From positions 1-64,000 of the forward strand of contig JAHJNL010000007.1 of assembly GCA_018820855.1 (NCBI GenBank): a DNA stretch of 64,000 bases. Direction: 5' to 3'. Source of the DNA: Pseudomonadota bacterium. Its GTDB lineage: Bacteria; Desulfobacterota; Desulfobulbia; Desulfobulbales; Desulfocapsaceae. This document shows positions 1 through 8,751 of this stretch, piece after piece. The position numbers and the translations under genes are program-made. A model generated the notes under the pieces. The model saw only the letters and a program-made list of their open reading frames with translations. It did no database searches and was not told where the DNA came from. The stretch's first letter is position 1. Each line of letters starts with the position of its first letter.

Positions 1-123
1 TCGATGACCAAAATTCTTCGGATTTTGCAGCTTAATCTCTTTGAGAGAAGGATTTTAAGCGACTTTTTTAGACCGCCAGACAACCAACACACTGTTTCTC
101 CGCAACTATTGCTGTGGGGATAA
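1..123 (+). mobile_element. C-terminal end of a probable IS4-family transposase, cut by the window edge
   Basis: An open frame enters from the left edge and stops with TAA at 121-123, giving about 40 residues. It reads like the tail of IS4-type DDE transposases: a short stretch ILQLNLFERR followed by a proline-rich segment and a final LLLWG. The catalytic part lies outside the window, so the family call rests on tail resemblance only. It is the only plus-strand coding signal in the first 43 kb and lies next to the end of the glycosylation genes. No terminal inverted repeat could be identified in 124-198. Confidence 0.4.
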
Positions 124-198
124 ACTATGAGACAGCACTGAGAAAGGACCTAACTCTATACTCTGTTTTTTGAAAGTATCAGCACCACGTTGTTATAC

Positions 199-1425
199 TC
201 AATAGACCCGTAATGTATCATAAAGTTGTACTATTCGTTCCTTGGGGACACCTGAATTTATGCAGTTTTCAGCTATAATGTTTTGACTGCCGTAACTGGA
301 AATCACCAATATTGCATTTGACCAATCAACCGTAGTCAGAGTCTCAGGATGATGAATATGTATGCCACGCCATGTTTTTCCCTGTTTCAAAGGGTCGCTG
401 TCTATAATAGCAAACTCGGTACTCTTATTATGAAACAGGCTGGTTACTTGATAGAGGAACTCCGTATGAAGTCCGGCTCCCCATATTACATACTGCGGAG
501 TCTTTTCTGTTTGATTCAATTTTCTGTTAACATCTTTCAATGCATTATACCATGCTGCCAAATAGTGGTATAGCGTGCCGATATCCTCTCTGTTGCCTAT
601 GATATTTTCAACTGTTTCCTGAGGGGTGGCCAACACTCGGCAACCGTTATAATCCGGCTGCTCAAGCCATTCTTCTATTTTCCATCCGCTGCGCAGTAAA
701 CAATTCGTCAAGCTGCGCCGACTGAAATGGGTCATGTGTTGGACGGAAAAAAAGCCATTGATATCATTGGTGATTCCATTTTCAAGAATCGGGACCTCAA
801 CCACCAGTTGTGTATTGGTCTGGGCAATTGTGCGTAAATTTCTTAGTACTTTCAGAGGATCAGGTAAGTGCTCCAATACATGAAACATACTTATGGTATC
901 AATGGGCTTTTCATAGAGGAATTTGTCGAAATCAGCTAAAATAAATTCTATTTGCTTCTCTTTATGATTCTTACGTCCTCTGCTGATAGCCTGTTCATCA
1001 ATATCTATACCTGCTTTTTTTATGTTTTCAGGAAGGCCGGCAAGAAACTGTCCTTCATAACAGCCCACATCAAGAAATCGACTGCCGGCCTTAAGAAGGC
1101 CTTGTTTGGCCAACCAGTCAATTTGTTCCTGAGGGCGCCCCTCAGATGAACCATAAGATTGACCTGCTTCGGCAAATAATATCGGAAAACCATATTCAGA
1201 ATAACAAGGGTTAAGATACAAAGCGAAACATTCATGACATTGGTTAACCCGCACTGGCACACGTTTCGCTGAAACTGATGAATCACTGAAAAATTGAAAA
1301 TTCTTGAACTCTAATACCGTTTTTGTATTCACTGCTCCGCAAATAGGACATGGTCTGAAAAAAACCAACTCTGCTGTGGTGTTATCTCCCCTGTGTGAGT
1401 CAATAGTTGTCCATTGAATGCTCAT
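199..1425 (-). CDS. Class I SAM-dependent C-methyltransferase with N-terminal zinc-binding domain
   Basis: 408 residues. The N-terminus has two Cys pairs, CPIC near residue 26 and CHEC near residue 63, as in the zinc-binding domain of sugar C-methyltransferases (Methyltransf_13 type). The SAM-binding motif FLDVGCYEGQF follows near residue 118 and HVLEHLPDP near 180. The C-terminal third starts with YVIWGAGLHTEF, like the Methyltransf_14 domain. The ATG overlaps the pseF stop as ATGA (1422-1425), so the two are translationally coupled. Its place after pseB-pseC-pseF suggests it modifies a nonulosonic acid or another flagellin glycan sugar. That substrate is inference. Confidence 0.75.
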   Translation of the reverse strand: MSIQWTTIDSHRGDNTTAELVFFRPCPICGAVNTKTVLEFKNFQFFSDSSVSAKRVPVRVNQCHECFALYLNPCYSEYGFPILFAEAGQSYGSSEGRPQEQIDWLAKQGLLKAGSRFLDVGCYEGQFLAGLPENIKKAGIDIDEQAISRGRKNHKEKQIEFILADFDKFLYEKPIDTISMFHVLEHLPDPLKVLRNLRTIAQTNTQLVVEVPILENGITNDINGFFSVQHMTHFSRRSLTNCLLRSGWKIEEWLEQPDYNGCRVLATPQETVENIIGNREDIGTLYHYLAAWYNALKDVNRKLNQTEKTPQYVIWGAGLHTEFLYQVTSLFHNKSTEFAIIDSDPLKQGKTWRGIHIHHPETLTTVDWSNAILVISSYGSQNIIAENCINSGVPKERIVQLYDTLRVY

Positions 1426-2117
1426 TCTTTTTCCTGTTCCAAAACTTTAAAAATTAATTCAGCATGATGCCAATCATCGACGGTATCAATGTCCAGGACT
1501 CTCCAGCTTGGCAGTAAGACAACGGTAGTACTGTCACCAAAGCCTTTTGACGGTTCAAGCCAGGCTTTGGTATGGGCCCAGTAAAATTGACCGGCATCAT
1601 GTACTGCTTCAGGAAGATCCTGGGAGCGTGAGTTAAAATGCTCTGGAAAAAACATCTTAACTCCTCCGTTCTCCTGAATAGAAAATGATCTGAAAATAGG
1701 GTAGGTAAAACGGGTTGCTGCAAATACACTTCCCCATTTACCCTGATTCAGTAATTCTAATCCTTTTACCAAATCCTGTTGTTGGATGAAGGGTGCAGTC
1801 GCGTATATGCAGCATACCTCTTGTACATCCATTCCGGAGTCTAGCAGCCACTTTACAGCATGACTGACCACTTCGTGTGTACCGGTGAAGTCGTCAGAAA
1901 GCTCCGGGGGGCGTATAAAAGGCGTCTCTGCACCAAATTTGTTGGCTGTTTCTGCAATTTCCTGATCATCGGTAGAGACAATAATCTTATCGAATAAACC
2001 ACTTTTTTTAGCGGTTTCAATGGAATGGGCGATGATAGGTTTTCCGGCAAATAGGCGAATGTTTTTTTTAGGAATGCGTTTACTGCCACCTCTGGCTGGA
2101 ATAATCGCAGCTCTCAT
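1422..2117 (-). CDS. pseF: Pseudaminic acid cytidylyltransferase (CMP-nonulosonate synthetase)
   Basis: 231 residues, normal for this family. It starts with AAIIPARGGSKRIPKKNI, the nucleotide-binding signature of CMP-sialate synthetase-like enzymes. Further conserved segments are IVSTDDQEIA, YATAPF near residue 105, and VLDIDTVDDW near the C-terminus. It activates pseudaminic (or a related nonulosonic) acid with CTP to give the CMP-sugar donor in the cytoplasm. It lies 43 bp after pseC and overlaps the downstream methyltransferase by 4 bp. The PseF rather than NeuA/LegF assignment rests on similarity by eye and on linkage to pseB and pseC. Confidence 0.85.
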   Translation of the reverse strand: MRAAIIPARGGSKRIPKKNIRLFAGKPIIAHSIETAKKSGLFDKIIVSTDDQEIAETANKFGAETPFIRPPELSDDFTGTHEVVSHAVKWLLDSGMDVQEVCCIYATAPFIQQQDLVKGLELLNQGKWGSVFAATRFTYPIFRSFSIQENGGVKMFFPEHFNSRSQDLPEAVHDAGQFYWAHTKAWLEPSKGFGDSTTVVLLPSWRVLDIDTVDDWHHAELIFKVLEQEKE

Positions 2118-2160
2118 ATCATCTCATTGTAAAAAATTATAAAGAAGCAACCGATGTCCT

Positions 2161-3321
2161 TCACTGTTGTAATGCCTTTTGCAACGCGCTAACGACTTTA
2201 TTCAGTTGCTCATCTGTCATCGTAGGATAAAGCGGTAAACTCATTGCTTCGTTGTAATAGGATTCAGCTTGAGGAAAATCACCTTGTTTGAATCCGAACT
2301 GTTTATAGTATGGCTGGGTATGAATGGGAATATAATGAATATTCACCCCAATTCCCTGTTCTCTAAGGTTCTCAAATATCTGTCTCTGGCTGACATTCGT
2401 GTTTTCTTGCTGCAGGCGCACTACATACAGATGGTAGGCTGAGTATCCGTCGTCATGCTGATGAGGGGTTGTTAGAGGTAAGTCAGCAAGAAGTTCATTG
2501 TATTGTTCAGCAAGGGCATGTCGTCTCACAACATACTGGTCTAATCGTTTGAGTTGACTGACACCCAACGCAGCCTGCAAATCTGTCATGCGGTAATTAT
2601 AGCCTAAATCTACTTGCTGGTAATACCAGGGGCCGTCAGGTTCGTGAGTCATTTGTGCGGCATCGCGGGTAATGCCATGGCTGCGCAACAGCTCTATACG
2701 TCTGGCCAGTTTGGCATCATTAGTAAGGGCAGCTCCACCTTCAGCGGTGGTGATGATCTTTACAGGATGAAAGCTGAAAACGGTGATATCGCTATGGCGG
2801 CAAATTCCAATTGATTCATTTTGATACTTTCCGCCAATGGCGTGGGAGGCATCTTCTATAATTTTAAAGCCATATTTTTGTGAAAGGGTGTGGATAGCCT
2901 GCATGTCACAGGATTGTCCACACAGGTGGACCGGAACAACGATTTTTGGAAGCTGTCCTGACTGTTCAGCGGCAATCAGTTTTTTTTTCAATGATTTTGG
3001 ACAGAGGTTGTAAGTATGCGGGTCAATATCAACAAAATCCACATTTGCCCCGCAGTACAGACCGCAATTTGCTGAAGCGACAAAGCTGATCGGGCTGGTC
3101 CATAACCAGTCTCCCGGGCCTAAATCCAGGGCTAAACAGGCAAGGTGGAGGGCAGATGTCGCAGAATTTAAAGCAATTGTATACTCGCTGCTGCAATAGT
3201 CTCCTATTGTCCTCTCAAAGTGAGGCACCATCGGTCCCTGAGTGAGAAAATCAGAGCGGAGAACAGCAATGACAGCATCAATATCAGCTTCAGTGATATC
3301 TTGGCGACCGTACGGAATCAT
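2161..3321 (-). CDS. pseC: UDP-4-amino-4,6-dideoxy-N-acetyl-beta-L-altrosamine transaminase
   Basis: 386 residues from the ATG at 3321; an in-frame GTG lies one codon upstream. This is a PLP-dependent DegT/DnrJ/EryC1 aminotransferase. ALNSATSALHLA sits near residue 55, the aspartate motif IIEDASHAIGG near 155, and the Schiff-base lysine in FSFHPVKIITTAEGG near 185. It follows pseB by 6 bp and takes the 4-keto product of PseB to the 4-amino sugar in pseudaminate synthesis. The closing part LPLYPTMTDEQ is typical of the family. The next pathway genes pseH, pseG and pseI are not in this window. Confidence 0.9.
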   Translation of the reverse strand: MIPYGRQDITEADIDAVIAVLRSDFLTQGPMVPHFERTIGDYCSSEYTIALNSATSALHLACLALDLGPGDWLWTSPISFVASANCGLYCGANVDFVDIDPHTYNLCPKSLKKKLIAAEQSGQLPKIVVPVHLCGQSCDMQAIHTLSQKYGFKIIEDASHAIGGKYQNESIGICRHSDITVFSFHPVKIITTAEGGAALTNDAKLARRIELLRSHGITRDAAQMTHEPDGPWYYQQVDLGYNYRMTDLQAALGVSQLKRLDQYVVRRHALAEQYNELLADLPLTTPHQHDDGYSAYHLYVVRLQQENTNVSQRQIFENLREQGIGVNIHYIPIHTQPYYKQFGFKQGDFPQAESYYNEAMSLPLYPTMTDEQLNKVVSALQKALQQ

Positions 3322-3327
3322 CACTGA

Positions 3328-4326
3328 TTAAATCTTACCAATTTTTTCGTAGTTTTTCTTAATCCAATGCTGCAGGGTTTCAATGGACATCCATTCGCTA
3401 TTATTATCCGAACGGTAGGAAAAATCTGCTGACACTTTTTTTCCATTATTTATACGTTCAGGATCGCAATCCCAGCTATGAATTGCGGGCAGTATTTTAA
3501 AATAGCTATCATATTCATAGGTGTATAGGGCGTCATCAGGGCTGATCATTTGTTCATGGATCTTTTCACCAGGCCTGATTCCTATGATTTCGTGTCGTGC
3601 ATTTGGCGCAATTGTTTTTGCTATGTCTGTAATTGTCATAGAAGGGATCTTTTTGACATAGATTTCACCACCTATCATATTGTCAAATGCATGCCAAACC
3701 ATATCAACTCCTTGTTCCAGAGTGATCATGAAACGTGTCATACGGTCATCGGTGATTGGCAAAACTTGCTGTTCTGCAATGCTTTGAAAAAAAGGAATGA
3801 CTGAACCGCGAGAACCCATAACGTTCCCGTATCGGACAGCTGCAAATCTTGTGTTTTGCCCGCCGGCATATGAATTGCCGGCGATAAAAAGCTTATCCGA
3901 AACAAGCTTTGTAGCACCGTAGAGATTAATGGGGCTGCTGGCTTTATCAGTTGAGAGGGCCACGACACGCTTTACTTTACTATCTATACAGGCATCAATC
4001 AGGTTCATTGCCCCATTGACGTTGGTCTTGACACATTCAAATGGGTTGTATTCTGCCGTTGGCACAATCTTTGTTGCAGCTGCATGGACTACATATTCAA
4101 TACCATCCAACGCTCGATGAAGTCGTCTCTGATCGCGTACATCTCCAATAAAAAATCGAACCCGTTTGTCGTTCCCATAAATTTTTGCCATTTCCCATTG
4201 TTTCATTTCATCGCGGGAATAGATGACCAGTCTTCGGGGGTTATATTTGGCAAGAGTTAAGGGAATAAAAGTATGTCCAAAAGAACCGGTGCCACCTGTA
4301 ATCAGAATAGACGAATTTGTTAGCAT
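3328..4326 (-). CDS. pseB: UDP-N-acetylglucosamine 4,6-dehydratase (inverting)
   Basis: 332 residues, the usual PseB/FlaA1 length. An extended SDR fold is shown by the NAD-binding GGTGSFGHTF near residue 11, and the family-typical VIYSRDEMKQWEM near residue 35. LSTDKASSPINLYGATK carries the modified active-site region (Asp/Lys with the YxxxK tyrosine). It catalyses the first step of pseudaminate synthesis, turning UDP-GlcNAc into the 4-keto-6-deoxy-L-arabino sugar. It is first in a tight run pseB-pseC-pseF-methyltransferase, downstream of the Maf glycosyltransferase (29 bp gap), which fits flagellin glycosylation. Confidence 0.92.
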   Translation of the reverse strand: MLTNSSILITGGTGSFGHTFIPLTLAKYNPRRLVIYSRDEMKQWEMAKIYGNDKRVRFFIGDVRDQRRLHRALDGIEYVVHAAATKIVPTAEYNPFECVKTNVNGAMNLIDACIDSKVKRVVALSTDKASSPINLYGATKLVSDKLFIAGNSYAGGQNTRFAAVRYGNVMGSRGSVIPFFQSIAEQQVLPITDDRMTRFMITLEQGVDMVWHAFDNMIGGEIYVKKIPSMTITDIAKTIAPNARHEIIGIRPGEKIHEQMISPDDALYTYEYDSYFKILPAIHSWDCDPERINNGKKVSADFSYRSDNNSEWMSIETLQHWIKKNYEKIGKI

Positions 4327-4355
4327 GTTTACTCTCTAACGATCAGTTTGTTCAG

Positions 4356-6458
4356 TTAAGTATAGAACTCAATCTCTAACTCACTTTCTATAGATTCCAG
4401 AATTTTTGCCAAATCCTCCCTGATATCATCAATGTACTCAATTAAAACTTCCTTGGCTTTTTCAAAAAAATGCGCTGCAGAAGCGTCATTCGGTTCCATA
4501 GCCGTCTGTATATAGACATTATTAATGAACTGTTTGAAACCGAAAGAAAGAAGCGAGGTCGGTAGGAAGTGCGTCTGATTATTTCCGATATCTACAGCCT
4601 TATACAAGAGTGACAGGGTATTAATGATTTCTTCTCTGGTCTGCGGGAAAGAATCTGTAAAACCTAATAGAGCCTGGAAGTATTGCTCAATTTGCAGCAT
4701 ATGCTCTGTTTTTAATCGATCCAGGACCTCTTCAGGGGAATAGTGGTTGTTGAAGCATGCCGATATTTCATCATGTAAACGCATTTTCTCTATCTTTTTG
4801 GAAAATTTGGCTGGCAACTTTTCGAGTGCCACAGGAACAGTCCCTGCAATGAGAGCTCCTTCTTCCACATTGAACCACTGCACGTCAGGATGGAGTTCTA
4901 TTCTCTGTTCTGTTGTCTTATGGGACCAGGATAATGCGGTGGTGGTTCGAATCATTGCCCCTAAGTTTCCCGGTAAATCAGGACATACTTTTGAGACAAC
5001 ACTGTCATCAATAGATTGAACATCGTAAATGGTATTTGAGGCATGCATGTTTTTGCCATGAACCGGTGCGCCATAGTCTATACCAAAAAGATAAGCCTCA
5101 TCCACTCCAAGTTCTGCGGCCATCGAGATACCTGCGTTTGTAACGGTCGGGTTGACGGCCATGGTTACGGCGTAATTATTTCCTAATAAAACGGATCCAG
5201 GGTCTTTGAATTTTTGAAAAACAAGAGTTTCTTTAAAGTGTTTATCTATCTTCGGGCTGACTACATTGAGCTTCAACAGTGATACTTTCTTCATTAAGCT
5301 GAGGTCATGCCTTTCTTCAATTTTTTCTCTATGCCATGTACGTTCCTGGATAACCTGGTAGTCAGGTACGATCCCTGCTTTTAGCAGCGGAGTGATGGCT
5401 GATCCACAGGAAATGATGATGGCATCATTTTGATGCTTTTTGATATAGTCTATTGTGTCGTTGAGTGATGGTCCACTTCCAACAATGAAGGCACGAAAAA
5501 AGCTTTTTGCTTTTTGTCCTGAAAAAACCTTGTTGGCTACTCGTATGTTTCTTGCACTGAAATAGAATCCAATTCTTTGATCTTCATACCAACCTGAATC
5601 AGATTGGTGTCTCTGGAATTCATCCACTTGCGGTTCTTTTTCGATTGTTTCCTGAATGGTAGAAGTGTTGTTGAAATGACTGAATCGGTAGAAATAGCTG
5701 GTGAGCGGCACAAGTCTCTGTTGAATGAATGTCATGCAACTGTTGATATAGATGTCGGGTGTAGTGGCGACCACGAGATTGATGCCTTTACCCTTGCCTT
5801 CAAAGTATTTGAAGATGAGTTGCCAGGGGATTGTGTAGAGAGAGGTGTAAAAGAGATCTATATGAGGTTCATAAACGGTCATGTAACTGATCGTTTTTTG
5901 TTTGATCAGTTCAGTCAGATGATAACCCAGACCTATTCCATATACTCTGATAAAAGGAAGATAATCAGTGCGGTAGCCTTGCAGGGGGCGTAGCTCTTGA
6001 GAAGTCAGTTTCATTTCTTGAAAGATACCATTTTCATACAATCTATCCATCATCTTGACCTGAATCGGATTGTTTCGTTGCCATCTTTCATCAGCGCTTT
6101 TCAGACAGTTTGCCGGTAACAGGCTATTGCAGGCTAACTTTTGAATACTAGAATGAATGGGAGTGAGAATTTCATCCATGGTGAAGGCGTTATAAACCAG
6201 GGTCTTATCTGGCATGTGTAGGATGTTTGGACTTCCGTCAGGATTGCTGCAAAGTCTGAACTTCTGGCACTCGTGGTTGAATACTAAGTTATATAGTGCA
6301 GGTTGATTTCCCTTTAGATATTCCAGATTGCGTTTGAACATCTCGTTGCTGTAGTTTTCTGGCAGCAGAGTGATTGTCTTGGTGTTAGAAGGTTCAGTTA
6401 CATCAGTTGCTGGCCCTGCATTTTCATTTTGGGATTTGTTTCTGCTGGTTGTTTTCAT
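4356..6458 (-). CDS. maf: Motility accessory factor (Maf) flagellin glycosyltransferase, DUF115
   Basis: About 700 residues. The central DUF115/MptE-like domain is marked by AFIVGSGPSLNDTIDYI, IISCGSAITPLLKAGIVPDYQV and the segment ELGVDEAYLFGIDYG, all diagnostic of Maf proteins. Family knowledge: Maf transfers pseudaminic or legionaminic acid from the CMP-sugar to Ser/Thr of flagellin before export. The next genes make such a donor, so the context agrees. I chose the ATG at 6458; a GTG at 6476 is in frame and neither has a clear ribosome binding site. The C-terminal 200 residues are helical and poorly conserved. Confidence 0.85.
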   Translation of the reverse strand: MKTTSRNKSQNENAGPATDVTEPSNTKTITLLPENYSNEMFKRNLEYLKGNQPALYNLVFNHECQKFRLCSNPDGSPNILHMPDKTLVYNAFTMDEILTPIHSSIQKLACNSLLPANCLKSADERWQRNNPIQVKMMDRLYENGIFQEMKLTSQELRPLQGYRTDYLPFIRVYGIGLGYHLTELIKQKTISYMTVYEPHIDLFYTSLYTIPWQLIFKYFEGKGKGINLVVATTPDIYINSCMTFIQQRLVPLTSYFYRFSHFNNTSTIQETIEKEPQVDEFQRHQSDSGWYEDQRIGFYFSARNIRVANKVFSGQKAKSFFRAFIVGSGPSLNDTIDYIKKHQNDAIIISCGSAITPLLKAGIVPDYQVIQERTWHREKIEERHDLSLMKKVSLLKLNVVSPKIDKHFKETLVFQKFKDPGSVLLGNNYAVTMAVNPTVTNAGISMAAELGVDEAYLFGIDYGAPVHGKNMHASNTIYDVQSIDDSVVSKVCPDLPGNLGAMIRTTTALSWSHKTTEQRIELHPDVQWFNVEEGALIAGTVPVALEKLPAKFSKKIEKMRLHDEISACFNNHYSPEEVLDRLKTEHMLQIEQYFQALLGFTDSFPQTREEIINTLSLLYKAVDIGNNQTHFLPTSLLSFGFKQFINNVYIQTAMEPNDASAAHFFEKAKEVLIEYIDDIREDLAKILESIESELEIEFYT

Positions 6459-6600
6459 AGGAGAATCCGGATTCACTGATTAAGTTCTTTGATGTGATTG
6501 CTCTCTCTATTAAACAAGGTAGGGCAATCTGCACAAAGGCAGCAGGAGATATATGTATTCTGTACTGAGGATAAAAAATAATCCAGTGTACGATAACGAC

Positions 6601-6650
6601 AAAAAAAAAGAAAAAATGTAGTATCTTAACAGCCCGTGCTGGCGCTACAC
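6601..6650 (-). terminator. Probable rho-independent terminator after fliW
   Basis: Read on the minus strand, TGTAG (6645-6649) pairs with CTACA (6617-6621), with an inner CAGC/GCTG pair. The 3' side runs into a tract of T residues (plus-strand A run at 6601-6616). It lies about 100 bp downstream of the fliW stop and ahead of the maf-pse genes. It therefore probably separates the csrA-fliW transcript from the glycosylation operon. The outer stem is short, so strength is uncertain. Confidence 0.5.
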
Positions 6651-6752
6651 TGCGGTGTTATCACAGATTCTGATGTCTTATTGTTACGAGATTGACTTGG
6701 TAAAGAGGCGACAGAATATAATTGATCATGTTAATCGGATTTTCACAGATGC

Positions 6753-7172
6753 TTACCCTGGAAGGGGAGTTTTAGATTTATAATCAGTTTTTTCTAAAAT
6801 GACCTGAATCGCTCTGTTGGTTTTAGGGGAGAAAAGTATAGGAGCAGCCAGATTGACGGTTATTTTCTGATCAGGAGGTACAGTTACTACACTTAAAGTG
6901 AAACACTCATCTTCCTCTTCAATCTGTAGCAGATTTCTCTCAGAAGTGTCAGGGATCACCTTGTACTCCAGAAAGAAATTGCTGGGGTCGGTGAGAACAA
7001 AGGCAATATCAGCATCATCTATACTCTGGATCCAGAAGAGTGGTCCTTCCTTTTTATTCGGCATCACGATGAAGTGGTGTAACGTGGGGAATCCGATCAT
7101 TCCGGCAGGGAAATGGAGAAGATTTTCCGGGTCGTACTCGATTTCACCAAAACGTGTCTGTATTTTTCTCAT
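6753..7172 (-). CDS. fliW: Flagellar assembly factor FliW, CsrA antagonist
   Basis: 139 residues, typical of FliW. The start [19 protein letters not shown] and the middle [18 protein letters not shown] are the conserved core of the family. FliW binds CsrA (and flagellin when it is not secreted) and relieves CsrA repression of flagellin translation. The ATG overlaps the csrA stop by 4 bp, the common csrA-fliW arrangement, so the two proteins should be made in fixed ratio. No flagellin gene lies in this window. Confidence 0.93.
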   Translation of the reverse strand: MRKIQTRFGEIEYDPENLLHFPAGMIGFPTLHHFIVMPNKKEGPLFWIQSIDDADIAFVLTDPSNFFLEYKVIPDTSERNLLQIEEEDECFTLSVVTVPPDQKITVNLAAPILFSPKTNRAIQVILEKTDYKSKTPLPG

Positions 7173-7411
7173 TTTTTTGTTTTTCCGGATGAAAGATTCA
7201 AACTGATGGCATCTAGGTCAGTTATATCCCACTGTGAGGCTTCAAGATTTTCCTGGGTGATCTTGTCGTAGAGTTCCTGTCTGTATATCTTTCGATCTTT
7301 AGGAGCCTCGATTCCAATTCGAACACCGCCTCCTTTTAATTCAATTATCTTGATTGTGATATCATCGCCGATGACAATTCCTTCGCCGGCTTTTCTGGTT
7401 AGAACGAGCAT
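7169..7411 (-). CDS. csrA: Carbon storage regulator CsrA
   Basis: 80 residues from the ATG at 7411. A longer frame would start at TTG 7423, but GGAG lies 7-10 bases before the ATG and is a better ribosome binding site. This start also gives the standard N-terminus [21 protein letters not shown]-binding residues of the family, including [10 protein letters not shown] and the RKIYRQELY region, are present. The C-terminal tail is longer than in E. coli, as in other FliW-containing bacteria where it contributes to FliW binding. CsrA represses translation by binding GGA motifs in leaders. Confidence 0.93.
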   Translation of the reverse strand: MLVLTRKAGEGIVIGDDITIKIIELKGGGVRIGIEAPKDRKIYRQELYDKITQENLEASQWDITDLDAISLNLSSGKTKK

Positions 7412-7718
7412 GGGGTGCTCCAAGAAAATTATTGCATAACATCTGAAAATAAATAACGAATGAGTTCATGCTATGCCGAATAAGAGAGAATGTCAAATAG
7501 TGGTAACTGTTTTTTTAGAAAAGAGATTATTTACCTAGCCAGCCTAATAAGCAAATAGCTGTTTCGTTAGGCCGACGATCTGCAGGTCATGTTGTCAGAT
7601 TAGCCGACGCCTTAGTGAACATGACATATCAATATTCTATTAAGTTACAAATATCGAGGAAGCAATGAGGTCTGAATATATCTGTCATATCCTCAATGGT
7701 AACAGTGCGTAACCTGTT
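7412..7718 (-). promoter_or_regulatory. csrA leader region with inverted and direct repeats
   Basis: About 300 bp without a gene between flgL and csrA. It holds an 8-bp inverted repeat GTCATGTT / AACATGAC (7586-7593 and 7618-7625). It also holds a near-direct repeat TTAGGCCGACG (7567-7577) and TTAGCCGACG (7600-7609). No clear sigma-28 or sigma-54 promoter could be read on the minus strand. The region could be a csrA promoter/leader or a weak terminator for flgL; it lacks a T tract next to the repeat. Confidence 0.3.
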
Positions 7719-8729
7719 CTAAAAATAATCCAGAATGGAAATATCGGAAACTTTAGCGGTGATACTCAGGGCTGCCTGAAAAGCGGTTTCCTGCTGGATG
7801 ATATCGTTAAACGTTTTAATGGCATCTGCATCTTCGTAGCGTGAGAGAATCTGTTGAAGATCTATTTTTACTTCTTCCTGATGCATCATTGCTGAATCTA
7901 CTCGTGACGCCCGATTACCTAACTGACTACGGAGGCGTCTGTTCTGGTCAGCCGCTATGTCAAGTTCATCAAGTTTGGCTTGGAGTCCACCCCCTGCTCC
8001 AAGGGGATCATCGATATTTCCGGCCAGCAGCGCTTCTTCAGTGCGTGTGAGAATACTGAAGATATCAACTCTGCCAGGATCTGAGGCATATATAGCAGGA
8101 GGGGACGGACCACCTGCCTGCATGACGCTGTTGCTGATTCCCATGAAAAGATCATTGCCGGTAAGGTTCGCCTCAAGGTATTCACCTGGGGTTATTTCCA
8201 GTTCGGTTGGGTTTGGATCTCCTGCATAATAATAAGGCCAGGTAGTTGAATCGAGAGGGTTGTATGCAGCAGCGGTATAGGCTGTATTTTCAATGAACGG
8301 CGGAGTGGTTTCGGAGTAGCCTGAAAAAATATATTTTCCATCTACCTGGGCATTGGCAGCATCCAGAAGTTCTGCTTTCATGTTTGCAACTTCATCTGCA
8401 AAAGTATTTAAGTCTGCCTGGCTCATGGCGCTGTTGATAGAATTGATGGTAATCTCTTTCACACGTTGCAGGATGTTTTCAACATGATTCAGATGTCCGT
8501 CAGTGGTTTCCATCTTATCCGAAGTGACACCCATGGTCTCCAGGTATCGGTCCGTGTGCATCAGCTGGGTACGAGTGGTAAGCACTGGACGAATGGCGGA
8601 AGGGTCATCAGAGGGATTGTTCAGTTTTATGCCTGTGGCACCTTGAGTGCGAAGCTCTTCCAGGCGGGTAGTGATGCGACCGAGGTTGGTCTGGAGCATA
8701 CGATAGGTGGTACCTTCAGTGGCTTTCAT
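7719..8729 (-). CDS. flgL: Flagellar hook-associated protein 3 (hook-filament junction)
   Basis: 336 residues with a flagellin-like N-terminus and C-terminus. The N-terminal coiled-coil segment contains LGRITTRLEELRTQ and the conserved SDDPSA near residue 42. The C-terminus ends with TFQAALSITAKVSDISILDYF, typical of FlgL. It forms the second junction ring between hook and filament after export through the type III apparatus. A GGAG ribosome binding site precedes the ATG. It follows flgK by 22 bp, the usual FlgK-FlgL order. Confidence 0.9.
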   Translation of the reverse strand: MKATEGTTYRMLQTNLGRITTRLEELRTQGATGIKLNNPSDDPSAIRPVLTTRTQLMHTDRYLETMGVTSDKMETTDGHLNHVENILQRVKEITINSINSAMSQADLNTFADEVANMKAELLDAANAQVDGKYIFSGYSETTPPFIENTAYTAAAYNPLDSTTWPYYYAGDPNPTELEITPGEYLEANLTGNDLFMGISNSVMQAGGPSPPAIYASDPGRVDIFSILTRTEEALLAGNIDDPLGAGGGLQAKLDELDIAADQNRRLRSQLGNRASRVDSAMMHQEEVKIDLQQILSRYEDADAIKTFNDIIQQETAFQAALSITAKVSDISILDYF

Positions 8730-8751
8730 AGGTTATCTCCAAACAGATCAA

